A stretch of DNA of 64,000 nucleotides from Thermoascus crustaceus (lineage: Eukaryota; Ascomycota; Eurotiomycetes; Eurotiales; Thermoascaceae), in contig BCIC01000003.1 of NCBI GenBank assembly GCA_001599835.1, positions 1,189,600 through 1,253,599 on the forward strand, given 5' to 3'. Numbering within the stretch: the stretch's first letter is position 1; every line of letters starts with the position of its first letter. Shown here piece by piece: positions 33,588 to 45,826 of this stretch. Both the position numbers and the translations under genes were made by a program. The notes beneath the pieces were generated by a model. It saw only the letters and a program-made list of their open reading frames with translations. It had not been told where the DNA came from and searched no databases.

Positions 33588-36500
33588 ATGCCCTCCTCCT
33601 CCGCGCCCGACAAATCGAGACAGACCTCGGCCGGCAAGTCGTTCTTCGGGAGGAAGCTGCACAAGGAGAAGCCTGTGGACGACCGTCATTCCGGCAATGG
33701 GGCCTTCGAGGCGCCTGCGCCCCCGGGCAGCCCGTCCGGCTCCCGCTCCTCGCGACATACCAAGAGAGCGTCCGTGCAGTCCCTCGACATGGGCCAGGAT
33801 GCGGATGTTCTCTCCATGACCGCGGGCGTCATCACCTCGATCCCCTTTGAGAGCCTGCCGCCCGATCCCAAGTCTCCCATCCCCGTCGACTCCCTCTCCA
33901 ACATGCAGTCGTCGCCTCGCAGGGAGCCCACGCCAGCTCACCTGGCCAAGGGCGGGGGTGACTTCCACCAGTATCCGCCGTGGAACCCCCAGACGGTCGT
34001 GCAGAATGGATATGCCTCCCATCCCACGGGGCCTCGCCCGCCGCCCCATGTCACCAACACCACAATGGCCGCCAGTGCCACGGGCGACAAAGGAACCCGA
34101 TACCAGCAGTGGGGGAGACCAGGCAGTTCCTCCACCAACGCCGCCTTCAACAGCCACATCTCCTCCTCGACCATGGACTCGTCCAACACCTCGCGCATGT
34201 CCATAGATCAGACGAGCATCCATTCGTCCGTCTCCTCGAACACCCGTGGCTCGAGCTATGTGTCTTCCGACAATTCTTCCCGTACGCTCACGACCTCATA
34301 TTCCACGGACCGTAACTCGATGTTCGCAGATCTCAATACTAACAGACTCTCCCATCTTCAAGGTTCCTACATCTCGCAACCCATCCCGACAACCCCGCTT
34401 ACGCCGATGCCGCCGGCCATGTCCCCGGAACAATATCTGACGCGCCCCAGGGACGATCGAATAATCGACCAACTGTTTCTCGAACTGATGCAGAAGCGTG
34501 GCTGGCAAAATCTCCCTGAGCAGGCCAAGAGACAGATGTTGGCGTATCCGGCCTCGAAGAAGTGGACCCTGGTCCATCAAGATCGATTAACTGAGCTACA
34601 GGGCGAGCAGAGACGGAGACAGAACGCAAAATCAACCTACGGAGGCGAAGCGCCTAGCACTCTTCTGGGAAGAGCAGACGAGGAGGGAAGCCCGGAGTGG
34701 TACGTCAGGAAGGTGATGGACGACACGATCACGTCGAAGCAACTCGCCAGTCTGAGCGTCAGTCTGCGAACGCAGCCGATTAGGTAGGATGCCCTGAAGA
34801 AAAGAAAGAAGATCTAATGTCTAGAAGTTGCTGATCTATGAATGATAGCTGGGTGAAAGCCTTCGTCGAGGCTCAAGGTCAAATCGCTTTGACGAACGTC
34901 CTGTTGAAGATCAACAGAAGGAAGGCAACTGGGCCTATGCCGGCGCCTCCATCGTCAGGCGATAAGGACTTGGAACGTGAATATGATATTGCTAAATGTC
35001 TAAAAGCTCTGATGAATAACAAATACGGTGCGGACGATGCTCTTGCCCATCAGCAGGTTATCGTGGCGCTCGTGAGCTCGTTGCTCTCTCCTCGTCTACA
35101 CACGAGGAAGTTGGTCAGCGAGGTCTTGACTTTCCTGTGTCACTGGGCCGATGGAGTGGGTCATCAGAAGGTTCTGCAGGCTATGGACCATGTCAAGAAT
35201 CATCAAGGAGAGACTGGCCGTTTCGATGCTTGGATGCGTATTGTGGAGGTCACGATTGACGGACGTGGAAAGATGGGAAGTATGGTTGGCGCCAGTGAAG
35301 AGTATCGAAGCGGAGGAATTGGCATGGAGAATCTCCTCATGGAATATGCGGTCGCCACGATGTTCCTCATCAATATGCTTATCGATGCGCCGGAAAATGA
35401 CCTGCAGCTGCGATGCCATATCCGAGCCCAGTTCATATCCTGTGGCATCAAACGTCTCCTAACGAAGATGGAGGGTTTCCAGTATGAGGTCATAGACAAG
35501 CAGATCGAGCGGTTTAGGGAAAATGAGGCGATTGACTACGAAGATCTGCTGCAGCGGGAGAATAGCAGCATGAAGGATAGTATCGAGGGCGAGGTCAAGG
35601 ATATGAGCGACCCCATGCAGATCACAGATGCGATCATGTCCAAGATCCAAGGGACTCGGTCCCATGATTACTTCCTTTCTGCGATGCAGCACATGCTTCT
35701 CATCCGCGAGAACTCCGGAGAGGATGGCCTCAGGATGTTCCAGCTCGTGGACGCAATGCTTAGCTATGTGGCTATGGACAGGAGGCTTCCGGACCTGGAT
35801 CTGAGGCAGGGTTTGACGTTCACCGTGCAGAGCCTTTTGGATAGATTACATACAGATGCGGAAGCGAGGCGCGCGTACGATGAATCTCTGGAAGCCCGAC
35901 AGGTCGCGGAAGCGGCCATTGCCGAGCGAGATGAGATGAAAGCGCAGGTGGAGTTGGGTGCGGATGGTCTGGTAAAGAAGCTGAAGAAACAGATCGAGGA
36001 ACAGGCCGGCATTATCGAACTCCAGACAAGACAGAATGAAGCGTTGAAAGCCGAGCTTGCAGATGTCCAGAGACTCCGCAGCCAGGAACTCCAGCGAAAT
36101 GAACTGGAGACCCGAGAGTTGTATCTCATGCTTCGAGATGCGCAGGACATTGCCGCGTCGCACGCCAAGAAGGCTGAGAACGGCAAGGGCGAGGTGGACC
36201 CGACGCTGATGAGAGGCATTTTGGATCGTGAGAAGCTTCTGGAGAGGCTGGAGAAGCAGCTCGAGCGAACCAAGACGCAATTCAAGCTGGAGGGCAAAGT
36301 CTGGGGCGCCCAAGGCCCCTCGGATCGCCTGCGCGAGCTGCGGGAGCAGATGGATGGAATACAAGCTCAGGATTTTGAGGAGGAGACCCGCGACTTGGAC
36401 ACCAGCACTCTTGGAGCGGTCTACCGGAAGAGAGGCCACAAGAAAGACGACGGTGAGGATGGTGGTGCTCATGAGGGAGAGGAATCGCAGCCCGAGGATG

Positions 36501-39166
36501 AGGGTGAGGTTGTGTACGAGAAGCCTCGCATCGTGGAGTTGTCACGGCCTCGACTGAACCCGAAGCAGGCGTCTGGCTTGCTCGGAGAGATCGCCTCCAA
36601 AGTGCCCAAATACGGCGATGATGCCGGTGACGTTACTCCAACGCCCGACTCTGAAGAGGCTCAAGCTTCTGCAGAAGACAAGGAAACGAAAGCTGAGAGC
36701 ACGGATGAGAGCAAGGCCGAATCTAAAGCTGAGGGCCAAGCCGCACCTCCGCCTCCACCACCTCCTCCACCCCCTCCTCCTCCCCCCGGGAAAGGTGTAC
36801 CCGCGCCTCCGCCGCCCCCTCCACCACCCCCTCCAGGCGCGGCGGGCGTACCTCCTCCCCCTCCGCCGCCTCCCCCTCCTCCAGGAGGTTTCCCCGGAGG
36901 AGTCCCTCCACCTCCCCCACCACCTCCCGGTGCCGGATTCGGACCGCCCCCTCCTCCCCCACCCCCTGGCGCCCCAGTCCCCGGGGGTTGGCGAGCAAAC
37001 TACATGGCTGCACAGCAAGCCTCTGGCCCCACTTTTCTCATGCCTTCAATTAGACCTAAGAAGAAGCTTAAGGCTCTTCATTGGGACAAAGTTGATACTC
37101 CTCAGGTGACCGTGTGGGCTACCCACGCGCCAACCTATGAGGCAAGAGAACAGAAGTACACCGAACTGGCCAAGAAGGGTGTTCTCGACGAAGTCGAGAG
37201 ACTGTTCATGGCGAAGGAAGCGAAGATCATCAAGGGAGGTGCAGCAGCGAAGCAGCGACAAGACAAGAAGCAGATCATCTCGAACGATCTGTCGAAGACT
37301 TTCCAGATCGCGTTGGCCAAATTCTCACACATCCCTGTGGAAGAAGTTGTGCGTATGATCATCCACTGTGACAAGGAGATCCTGGACAACAATGTTGTCA
37401 TGGATTTCTTGCAAAGAGATGACTTATGCACCATTCCAGACAACGTCGCCAAACTCATGGCTCCTTACAGCAAGGATTGGACTGGGCCAGATGCTGCTTC
37501 TTCTGAACGAGACCAGGACCCGAGCGAGCTCACCCGTGAAGACCAGATCTACCTGCAGACTGCGTTCGAGCTCAACCACTACTGGAAGGCCAGAATGCGC
37601 GCTCTCGCGTTGACCCGATCCTACGAGCCTGACTATGACCATATATCCGCGAAGCTCCAGGAGGTTGTCAGCGTCAGCGAGTCGCTCCGGGACTCCGTCT
37701 CATTGATGAATGTTCTGGGCCTGATTTTGGATATTGGTAATTTCATGAACGATAGCAACAAGCAGGCTCAAGGTTTCAAGCTCAGCTCTCTTGCCCGTCT
37801 TGGCATGGTTAAGGATGACAAGAATGAGTCGACGTTCGCAGATCTTGTCGAGCGTATCGTCCGCAACCAGTACCCAGAGTGGGAGGGCTTCATCGATGAG
37901 ATTGGAGGAGTGATGGGAGTGCACAAGTTGAATGTTGACCAGCTAAGAACGGACGCCAGGAAGTACATTGATACCATCAAAAACGTGCAGGCAAGTTTGG
38001 ACGCGGGCAACCTGAGTGATCCGAAGAAATTCCATCCTCAGGACCGCGTCAGTCAAGTCGTCCAGCGGAGCATGAAGGAGGCAAGACGGAAGGCGGAACA
38101 GATGCAGATCTACCTGGATGAAATGGTCAAGACGTACGACGATATCATGACCTTCTATGGCGAGGACAACACCGACGAGAACGCTCGACGAGACTTCTTC
38201 GGCAAGCTTGCTTCCTTCTTGCAGGAGTGGAAGGTCAGTTTATTTACCCATTTTTATCGGTTTCTATTCCCTATTGCCTGGGCTAACGACGGTATGTAGA
38301 AATCGAAAGAGAAGAACATTGCCTTGGAAGAGGCGAAGAAGCGTACGGAGGCGTCATTGGCACGCAAGCGCATCAACCCTGCTCTCGCTAACGGCGGTGG
38401 TCACTCTGCGGAGAATCAAAACTCTCCATCAACAAGTGGAGCGATGGATTCGCTGCTCGAGAAGCTGCGCGCAGCAGCTCCGCAAGCCAGAGATCAGCGT
38501 GACCGTCGGCGTCGCGCCAGGCTCAAGGAACGGCACCAGGTTCGGATCGCTTCTGGGCAGAAAATGCCTGAGCTTCCGGCTATGAGTGAGACAAAGAACG
38601 AGGGTGGTGAAGAAGAAAACAAGGCCCCGACTGGCAACGACACGGGCTTGTTGAGCCCTGAGAGCAGCCAGCCTGACGAGGCCAAACCCGACAATAACAG
38701 CAACAACAAATCCAACAAAGAAGATGCCCAAGATTCCCACGTCTCGGAAGGCGAAGACATTGCGGATCGGGCCGCTAGCATGCTGCAAGGTCTGAGAGGT
38801 AATTCTGACGCGGATGGAGAGCGCGCAAGGAGAAGAAGAGAGAGCGCCGAGGACGAGAGACGCAATCGGAGATTGAGAAGACGGAATGGTGGAACCAGCG
38901 GGAGCAAAGACCATAGTGCTGATGGATCGGGTCTCGCTACGGTGAAAGAGCCAGCCTCCCCAGCCAAAACGGAGGTAGCGGTGACGGACGAGGCAGGAAG
39001 CCCGGGCAAAAGGCCTGACTCGGCTGGTTCTCAGGGTTCTCAACCACCGCCTCCGTCCATCGTCGTGTCTTCGACTTCTGATCATCCTGATCAACCGCCT
39101 GAAAACGAGCCCTCGGAGCCCTCCGAGGTTTCTACAGAAAACAAGCCCGCTGAAAATGCAGAGTAA
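33588..39166 (+). CDS. sepA: Formin, SepA/Bni1 type
   Basis: It nucleates and elongates linear actin filaments for septation and polarised hyphal growth. Exons 33588-34783, 34849-38233 and 38300-39166 join in frame, giving 1815 residues, close to the about 1790 of A. nidulans SepA. The start is the first in-frame ATG; the frame upstream only has GTG. Order: Ser/Pro-rich N-terminus, GTPase-binding/FH3 region (about 280-680; WVKAFVEAQGQ and LCHWADGVGHQKV), coiled coil (about 690-860), FH1 with long proline runs (about 1030-1115, coordinates 36745-36985), and FH2 starting at KKKLKALHWDKVD (about 1137) with GNFMND and a C-terminal DRVSQV segment. The end carries a DAD-like autoinhibitory motif MDSLLEKLRAA (about 1576) followed by a basic RRRRARLK patch. 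The last 150 residues are polar and repetitive. All key domains are intact. Confidence 0.95.
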
Positions 39167-40068
39167 TCTGTAGGGCTCGGTACAGCTTCTTTTTAATGTG
39201 TGAAAAGGATTAGTGATGTCGGTCGGGAAATTGTTTCAACGGCGCATATGTATACTATTCTCCCTGCCAGCTCTTTACCAGCATTTCTTGTCCTAGTTCA
39301 TTTTTGATTTTGTTTCTCAGCTGTTGGTCCGCGAGTGGGCCGGATCCGGGACCAGCAGCATTTCGTTTCTATGTTTCTTGTGCATTTGATTTTTTTTTTG
39401 GCAGAGAAGGCCCCCCTTTTACCATCATTTTTCTATTTCCTAATCTCTTCTTGCCTCTCGTGTTACATTTTTTTTATTTCCTCTACCCCCTCTTATTTTT
39501 AAATCCTCGTGTGTGTGCATGCTTATTATAAAATCCCCCGACTTCCACTCTATATTCCCATATCACGCAGAAGACATTTTTCTTTTTTCTGCTACTGGTT
39601 TGTATGCTATCATGTTGCAAGCGATTGTACCGTGATGCGTTGCGTATGTAAATGAATCCAACTTACACCCCGGTTGCTGTTTCCAGAGTGATTAAGCGGA
39701 GCCTGCATGAGTAGCATATTGCCCTTTCGTGTAGTTGCCATTCAGCGTTTCCTTTGGCTGACATCCATCTCATCTATTCTATCCTCTTGGATTATCCGAT
39801 GTAGAAAGAAAGTCTTGCTTATCCGATAGACAGGATAGGTCTGCTTGCCTGCGGACGAGGTCGCATAGTACGGGTTCATTCAGGTTGTTATATCGAATGG
39901 AATATAAAAGTAATTCGGCCTTTACAAGTGTCTGATGTAGTATAACACCGGGTGTCAACTTGAACATGGATCTGTATGAAGTCACGTGCAGGAAGCATGC
40001 CGCTACAACGCAGGCCTCGGCTGGGAACGAGAGAACACTCCCACTCCAGCTCGAGTCTCTCCCCGCAC
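39167..40068. other. Intergenic: formin 3' flank and Mss1 promoter
   Basis: T-rich tracts at 39370-39500 are probably the formin 3' UTR. A CACGTG element at 39983-39988 lies 81 bp upstream of the preferred Mss1 start. A farther in-frame ATG occurs at 39976. Confidence 0.5.
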
Positions 40069-42196
40069 ATGCGAGGTCCTCTATTTCGAACGACGTGTAG
40101 GGTCTTTCCCCATCGCCCTTCATGGAGCGGACCCGTCTCTTTGAGAGGTCTCTTCGGAATTCATAGCCCCTCATGCCGTCCCGCACCAACCCCGCGATCG
40201 ATCCGGGAAAGGAATACCACCAGCGGAATCCGAAGCTTTACAGCCTCTGCTCCGGTTCAGTTTATGCCTGACGGGGATTCTACCATCTATGCACTTTCGA
40301 CGGCGCCTGGGAGGGCTGCTATAGCCGTTGTGCGGATATCTGGACCGGCGTGCAAGCAGGTATGGATTTTAAATTTCCGGAGGGCTATCTATTTCGATGG
40401 CTATCTAACTGCGACTTAATCCTGCAGATCTACAAAGCTCTATGCCCGGGAAAACCGCTGCCCAAACCGCGCGTCGCCGCTCTTCGCACCCTCTACGATC
40501 CTACGCAGGAACCCTCGAGCAGCACCGTCCTCGACGCCGGCGCCCTGGTCCTCTACTTCCCGAGCCCGAAGACCGTCACCGGCGAGGATATCCTCGAGCT
40601 ACACCTCCATGGTGGCCCGGCCATCGTTAAGGCCGTTCTTACGGCGATTTCCAACTGCAACGGACCCGACCATGTCATACGCTACGCAGAACCCGGCGAA
40701 TTCACCCGCCGCGCCTTCATGAACGACCGCCTGTCCCTCCCGCAGATCGAGGCCCTGGGCGACACCCTCTCCGCCGATACGGAGCAGCAGCGCCGCCTCG
40801 CGGTCCGGGCATCCTCGAGCGACAACGCCCTCTCGAAGCGCTACGAGCAGTGGCGCCAGCAGCTTCTCTACGCGCGGGGCGAGATGGAGGCCCTGATCGA
40901 CTTCTCCGAGGACCAGCACTTCGACGAGTCCCCCGCGGAGCTGGTCGCGTCCGTCGCGACGCAGGTCCGCATCCTGAAGCGGCAGATCGCGCTCCACATC
41001 CAGAATGCGTCGCGCGGGGAGCTGCGGAGGAACGGGATCCGGGTCGCGCTGTTGGGGGCGCCGAATGCGGGGAAAAGTTCCCTGCTGAATCGCGTGGTGG
41101 GAAAGGAGGCCGCTATCGTCAGCACGGAGGAGGGGACCACGAGGGATATTGTGGATGTTGGGGTTGATCTTGGAGGGTGGTATTGTAAGTTGGGGGACAT
41201 GGCTGGGTTGAGGTCAGACCGTCGTGCATTGCGGCCTGGGGAGAGCCCCGTAACCATTGGCGCGGTTGAGAAGGAGGGTATTCGACGTGCCAAGGAGAGG
41301 GCGCTGGAGTCGGATGTCGTTGTCGTTGTCCTCTCGCTGGAGGAGAGCATGGACGGCGCCGGATATCAGCTGAGTGTAGAGCCTGAGGTTGTCGACGCTG
41401 TCAAGGGCTGCGAAGAACGCGGCAAGTGCATCATCGTGGCCATTAACAAGTCTGACCGACTATCAGCGACCGAGCGGGAGGAAGCCAGTGATGGCAAAGT
41501 CCCGCGCAGCCTGTCGGACGCTGTCAGCACGTTATTCCCCTCCGTGCCGGCCGATCGGGTGTTCGCCATCTCATGCAAGGAAGCGCAGGACGAGTCCTCG
41601 CATGCCCGCGACCCCGGCGGGATCCAACGATTCCTTGCGGGGCTAATCTCGAACTTTGAAAAGATCGCAGAACCACTGACAACTGCTACTGGTGAAGGAG
41701 AAGGAGAAGGATCAGAAGAAGAAAATGGTGGATTATTATTACAAGACAGTAGCTATTGGGAAGACTCATTGGGAGTCACACATCGACAGAGCTCTAATCT
41801 ACAGCGGTGCCTCCAACACCTGGATGACTTCCTGACCCAGACCAAGACCCAAAAAACTCCAACTCTATCTCTATCCCAGATGACCCGAACCCAGACCTCT
41901 ATTAATGATGATGATGGTGATATCCTCCCGATGATCCAAACCGAAACGCCAGATGATATTGGTACAGATATTGAGACAGAAGACGTCGACATCGTCACGG
42001 CGGCGGAGCACCTGCGGTTCGCCGCGGACAGCCTTGCCAAGATCACGGGCAAGGGCGAGAGCGGCGACGTGGAGGACGTCTTGGGGGTCGTTTTCGAGAA
42101 GTGCGTTGTTGTACCCGTGTTCCCGAATATGTCGACTGTTGTTGCGATGGTACTGACGACTCGCTTTCTTCGAACAGGTTCTGCGTTGGCAAGTAG
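40069..42196 (+). CDS. MSS1: Mitochondrial tRNA-modification GTPase Mss1 (MnmE/TrmE family)
   Basis: With Mto1/GidA it forms the 5-carboxymethylaminomethyl-type modification of wobble uridine in mitochondrial tRNAs. Exons are 40069-40359, 40428-42100 and 42178-42196. The last holds only 19 nt and completes the universal C-terminus F-C-V-G-K after FEK, which confirms the GTGCGT donor and CGAACAG acceptor. The product is 660 residues from the ATG at 40069. An in-frame ATG at 39976 would add 31, but 40069 opens an Arg-rich presequence and leaves the CACGTG box outside the gene. The N-terminal domain (STAPGRAAIAVVRISG, PGEFTRRAF) binds the formyl-THF cofactor. The G domain has GAPNAGKSS (307 on), TTRDIV, DMAGLR and NKSD. 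An acidic low-complexity insert (GEGEGEGSEEE) interrupts the region after the G domain. Confidence 0.93.
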
Positions 42197-42512
42197 GAGT
42201 GATGACCGATGCCCGGAAATCGAAGACGCAGCAACGAGTGTATGCGAAGAATCCGGACTCAAGACTCCGCTAACCTGCAAGACCCTCCCCCTCCTTCTCT
42301 CCTCGACTCCGCCCCGCAGGCCTTTCCTACCCCCTCAGACAACCACGCAGTGTGCGATATGGGCGACAGGAGTCCATGGAAGACTCCGTCAAGCCAAAGA
42401 CAAACGACCAAAGACTAGACCAAGACCGAGACCGAAACCGAAACCGAAGCGCCCAAATCAATGCAAAGTGTGCGTGATCCCGTCGACGAGTTTACCAAAG
42501 GGCTCTCTGCCT
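42197..42512. other. Intergenic between convergent genes
   Basis: This is the 3' flank of Mss1 and of the GRGGYN gene. It contains an imperfect short repeat of AGACCAAGACC/GAAACCGAAACC type at 42415-42445. Confidence 0.5.
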
Positions 42513-42722
42513 TTACTCGTCGTCGTCGTGGACGTCGTTGTAACCGCCGCGGCCCTGCATGGAGGGGAACTCGATGGTGGCTATCCGTGAAGAGTCGTCG
42601 TCTTCCGGACCGTTGTAACCGCCGCGGCCCTGCATGGAGACGAGTTCGGCAGGGAAGGTGGTTATCCGAGAAGAGTCGTTGTTCTCCTCCGGACCGTTGT
42701 ATCCGCCGCGACCCATGGCCAT
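42513..42722 (-). CDS. Small GRGGYN-repeat protein, function unknown
   Basis: A single exon of 69 residues starts at ATG 42722-42720 (a second in-frame ATG at 42716). The protein is almost entirely three degenerate repeats, each opening GRGGYN: GRGGYNGPEENNDSSRIT, GRGGYNGPEDDDSSRIAT and GRGGYNDVHDDDE. The spacing is 28 then 25 residues, with SMQ just before the second and third copies. There is no signal peptide, no Cys and no hydrophobic segment, and the product is acidic and presumably disordered. A 29-nt DNA segment is identical at 42536-42564 and 42611-42639, a recent internal duplication in coding frame. Upstream on the same strand are TATA-like TATAAATA (near 43070) and a leader with a seven-codon ORF. 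I do not recognise the family; RGG-type RNA-binding character is only a guess. Confidence 0.6.
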   Translation of the reverse strand: MAMGRGGYNGPEENNDSSRITTFPAELVSMQGRGGYNGPEDDDSSRIATIEFPSMQGRGGYNDVHDDDE

Positions 42723-42934
42723 TGTGACTGGTGAAAGGTAGGTTCTGTGGGTTGGTTGGTTGGTTCGTTTGTTGCTTCTGCTTGCGGCTGATTATTGCAG
42801 GCAGAAGATGGAGATGAAGCGGCGGCGGTGGTTATGTGTCGCTGGTTGAGTTGTCTTGGTTTCTTGGTGGTTTGTTGCTTTTGCGAGGTGATGAGATGTG
42901 GCGTTGGTTTCGTGTGTGTGGAGTGGAAAGTTTC

Positions 42935-42958
42935 TTAGTTGTATCCTCCGCGGCCCAT
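42935..42958 (-). promoter_or_regulatory. Upstream ORF encoding MGRGGYN
   Basis: In the putative leader of the GRGGYN gene, 213 bases before its ATG, a seven-codon ORF encodes M-G-R-G-G-Y-N and stops. Its DNA (42938-42960) matches the start of the main ORF (42696-42718) at 21 of 23 positions. It could regulate translation or be a relic of duplication of the start region. Confidence 0.5.
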
Positions 42959-44406
42959 GGATGGGTTGTTCAGGACGTTGTACAGTATTGTAGGAGTGGT
43001 CGTGATGGTAAATATAAAGGATAGATAGATGGATGGATTGTATATTAGAGTAGTTGATTAGGTATTTATAACCGTTGAAGTCTGATGAAGAAAAAGACAC
43101 CTGAAGAAAGAAAACGAAAGGATATATATAACCTTTTTCTTTTGGCAGCAACTCCCCTCCCCCCCACCATCCATCCATGATCAGCAATCTAGTCATTCCG
43201 TATCGTCTGTCTCCCCCATGTCCAGGCACCGACGTCAGTTTCAACCTGTTCGGTTCAGGGCGCGCTGTCGGGCGGGATCCACCCGATAGATGGGAAGATC
43301 CACCGGCGCTGCCCGCAGGCTTAGCCTCGCGTCAGCATGAGCAGCAGAACATAGCATGGCTTGGCTGAGGCTAGAAAGGTCGAAAACAGGGGAGAGTGGA
43401 CGAAACGAAACGAGACGAGACGAAACAGCCTCGTGTCAAGATCGATTCTTTTCGAGGCGTTCGGTGTTATTAGGGCACAGGTCTGATCAGGTGCCTCAGG
43501 TGACCTTGTCTTGGCTGGTTTACCACTTACCAGGGTTAAGGGTAAATCCCCGGGCTCGGGAGGCTTTCTTCACCAGCAGGGCGGGCGACCCTTGTCCGGG
43601 ATCTTTCTCTCCTGAGGCCTAGGGTATGGATGTTTGTAAACAAGCGTACGTAACGAGCTGTCATGTGTTCTATACAAAGTATACAACAGAAACAGAAACA
43701 GAGAAACTATTACCCATAGCATCCCAGACTAATGGATGACAAGTCTCTTAGAGACCTATGACTGAACTGAACTCCATGGACTGAATGACTGACACCTGCA
43801 GGCGGGAGCCCTGATCTCCACTTCCACCGGGCTGGACCTTAGGTTAGGTAGTCCTAACCATGACAGTAGTAGTCGTATACTCCCCGACGTACCTATCCTA
43901 GTTAGTTACCTAGTTCAGGTCGATCTCAGCCACAACAAGCAGCCACTCTGACCACTTGATGCTCCAAACAGAGAGATACTCTTCGCGCCGTGTGAAACAT
44001 GCTTGTTTCACTTGCTTACTCTTTTGCTTTTTTTTTTCACTATCGATAGATAGAATGAATGTACGGGGTACCTAACTATCCCGTGCTCTTCTTCGCGGAT
44101 TTCTCAGCACTGTCCACTCTGCCGCCTGGGGTTAGTTCATCAGGGCGCGTCCCGCTAAGCCGAGCTGAGCCTAGTGACGCTCGCTAAGCCACGGCCCCGG
44201 GTGATCGTTCCAAGGTTCCTCCTTTCTTGAGAACGTGGTTAAGAAGACCCGAAGACGAGGCGCTGGTGCCTGCCGGAGGCCGGCCCGTCGGGATTAACGA
44301 TGCGATGCGATGGACGAGACTCGATGATTCATCATCCATCCCCGGGACCATTGTTTGATCGATTAGCATCTTTTGTTCCAATTGGTTTCATTCATTGGCG
44401 TCTCTG

Positions 44407-45555
44407 TCATCACCTGACTTGAGTCACTCACTTGGTCGGGGACTCGCTCCGGATTGGTCTGGGGCCTCCAGCATAGTAGGCAGGCTTACTACCTTAGGTA
44501 CCCAGGCAGGCCGCAGTCAAGTCAAGTCAGTCAGTCAGTCAGTCAGCTGTGACTTCATATGACTGTGATGTGCATCTGCATCTGCATCTGCATTTGCATG
44601 AGCAATGAGCCATGCAGGCTTGGACCTGGATCCAGCTGAGTAATTACTAAAATTGTGTCCTCTTATGTAGTATTCATTCGAATCTGATATATCTATTTTC
44701 TGTTCTATGATGTTACCTGACAGTAGGGAAAAGAAGCGCTGCACTGCCAAGTAGCTAGGGAGGTCAGGTAGGTAAGGTAAGGTGACACGACCTGAGTCTG
44801 ATATGATTACTTTTTTTTTTCTCAGCTGTTTCATCCCCGTTCCACGGGCTTGCTTTTTGGTTTGTTTTCGTCTAACGGTTCATGCCATGCCACAAAGCTG
44901 AGACCGCTCCCCTGGGGGTCGGGTCGGCTGTTTGCATGGGTTTGCATTGCATATCCAACCCCCTGGCTGGCTGGCGTGGGCGGGATCTGCAGCCCTATGC
45001 AGTGTCGGGTACAGAGTCCCAGCTTGCGGGAATTCCGAGTAACTGTGTACAGTATGGAGTGCTTCTATCTGGGTTTCTAGAAGGGGAGGTTGTTCGTTCT
45101 ATTCATGGATTCGTGGATCTGTGGATCAGTTGTTACGGATAGATTGTTAGAGGATTCCACTCTGTTAACTCCCTATACTGTATGGAGTAGAGTACGGAAT
45201 ACCCCGGGCCTCATAGACTGGAGACTTATGTGTAAGATTACGGAGTCCATACAGACACATACGGGGGTTGAGTCAGCTCATTGGCAGCGATTGTATCGCC
45301 CTGGTTTTTTGACACTGTATAGAATACGATAGATCGGTACAGTACCTATCAGGAGTCCTAAAATACCGTGGAATTCTCCTGTCTGTACTAGCAATTAACC
45401 TAGGCTAACCTATAATTAGGTAGCGTAGGGTAGGGTACGGTAGTAGGACCCGACCCGACTGGTCAATCACTGTTCCTTGATTGACGGCTTGGCTTGACTT
45501 CCTTACCTTGTCCACTATCGACTACCTACTGTACTGCCTCGGTTCGAATCGGCGT
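44407..45555 (+). repeat. Diverged direct duplication, copy A
   Basis: Copy A of a non-coding direct repeat. It shares with copy B, in the same order, CTTGAGTCACT, CAGTCAGCT, TTTTCAGCTGTTTCATCC-like sequence, CTGGCTGGCTGGCGTGGG, ATCTGCAGCCCTATGCAGTG, GTATGGAGT, TTCTAGAAGG and GAATACGATAGATCGG. Ends are approximate. Confidence 0.75.
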
Positions 45556-45826
45556 ATGGGCATGCCTTTTTCTTGTTTCGGATGGTGATAGAGTAATGGG
45601 AACCATCAGAGGATTGATCTTCTGCACAGAAGATTCCACTCTTTGTACGGAGTTCGCGATGTGCGCAGGATGGATATGAGGCTTTTTTCTTTGTTGCGCT
45701 TACATAATAGATACATGGCGATAACTGCCGTAAAATCGACTGCTGGGTTGTTTTGTATATATGCAATGGATGATCCGTTTGAAATAAATGTTCTGTTTGA
45801 TTCCAGGTTTGATTCTGTCGTTTTGC

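Noticed and set aside
33570..34223. 217-codon frame antisense to the formin N-terminus
   Set aside because: Low-complexity Gly/Arg text produced by the Ser/Pro-rich formin region.
42792..43244. 150-codon minus-strand frame over the GRGGYN leader
   Set aside because: His/Thr/Asn-rich reading of a CA-rich leader with no conserved features. The uORF and main ORF explain the region better.
45538..45556. GGTTCGAATC resembling a tRNA B box
   Set aside because: No A box, acceptor stem or anticodon stem at the right distance on either strand.
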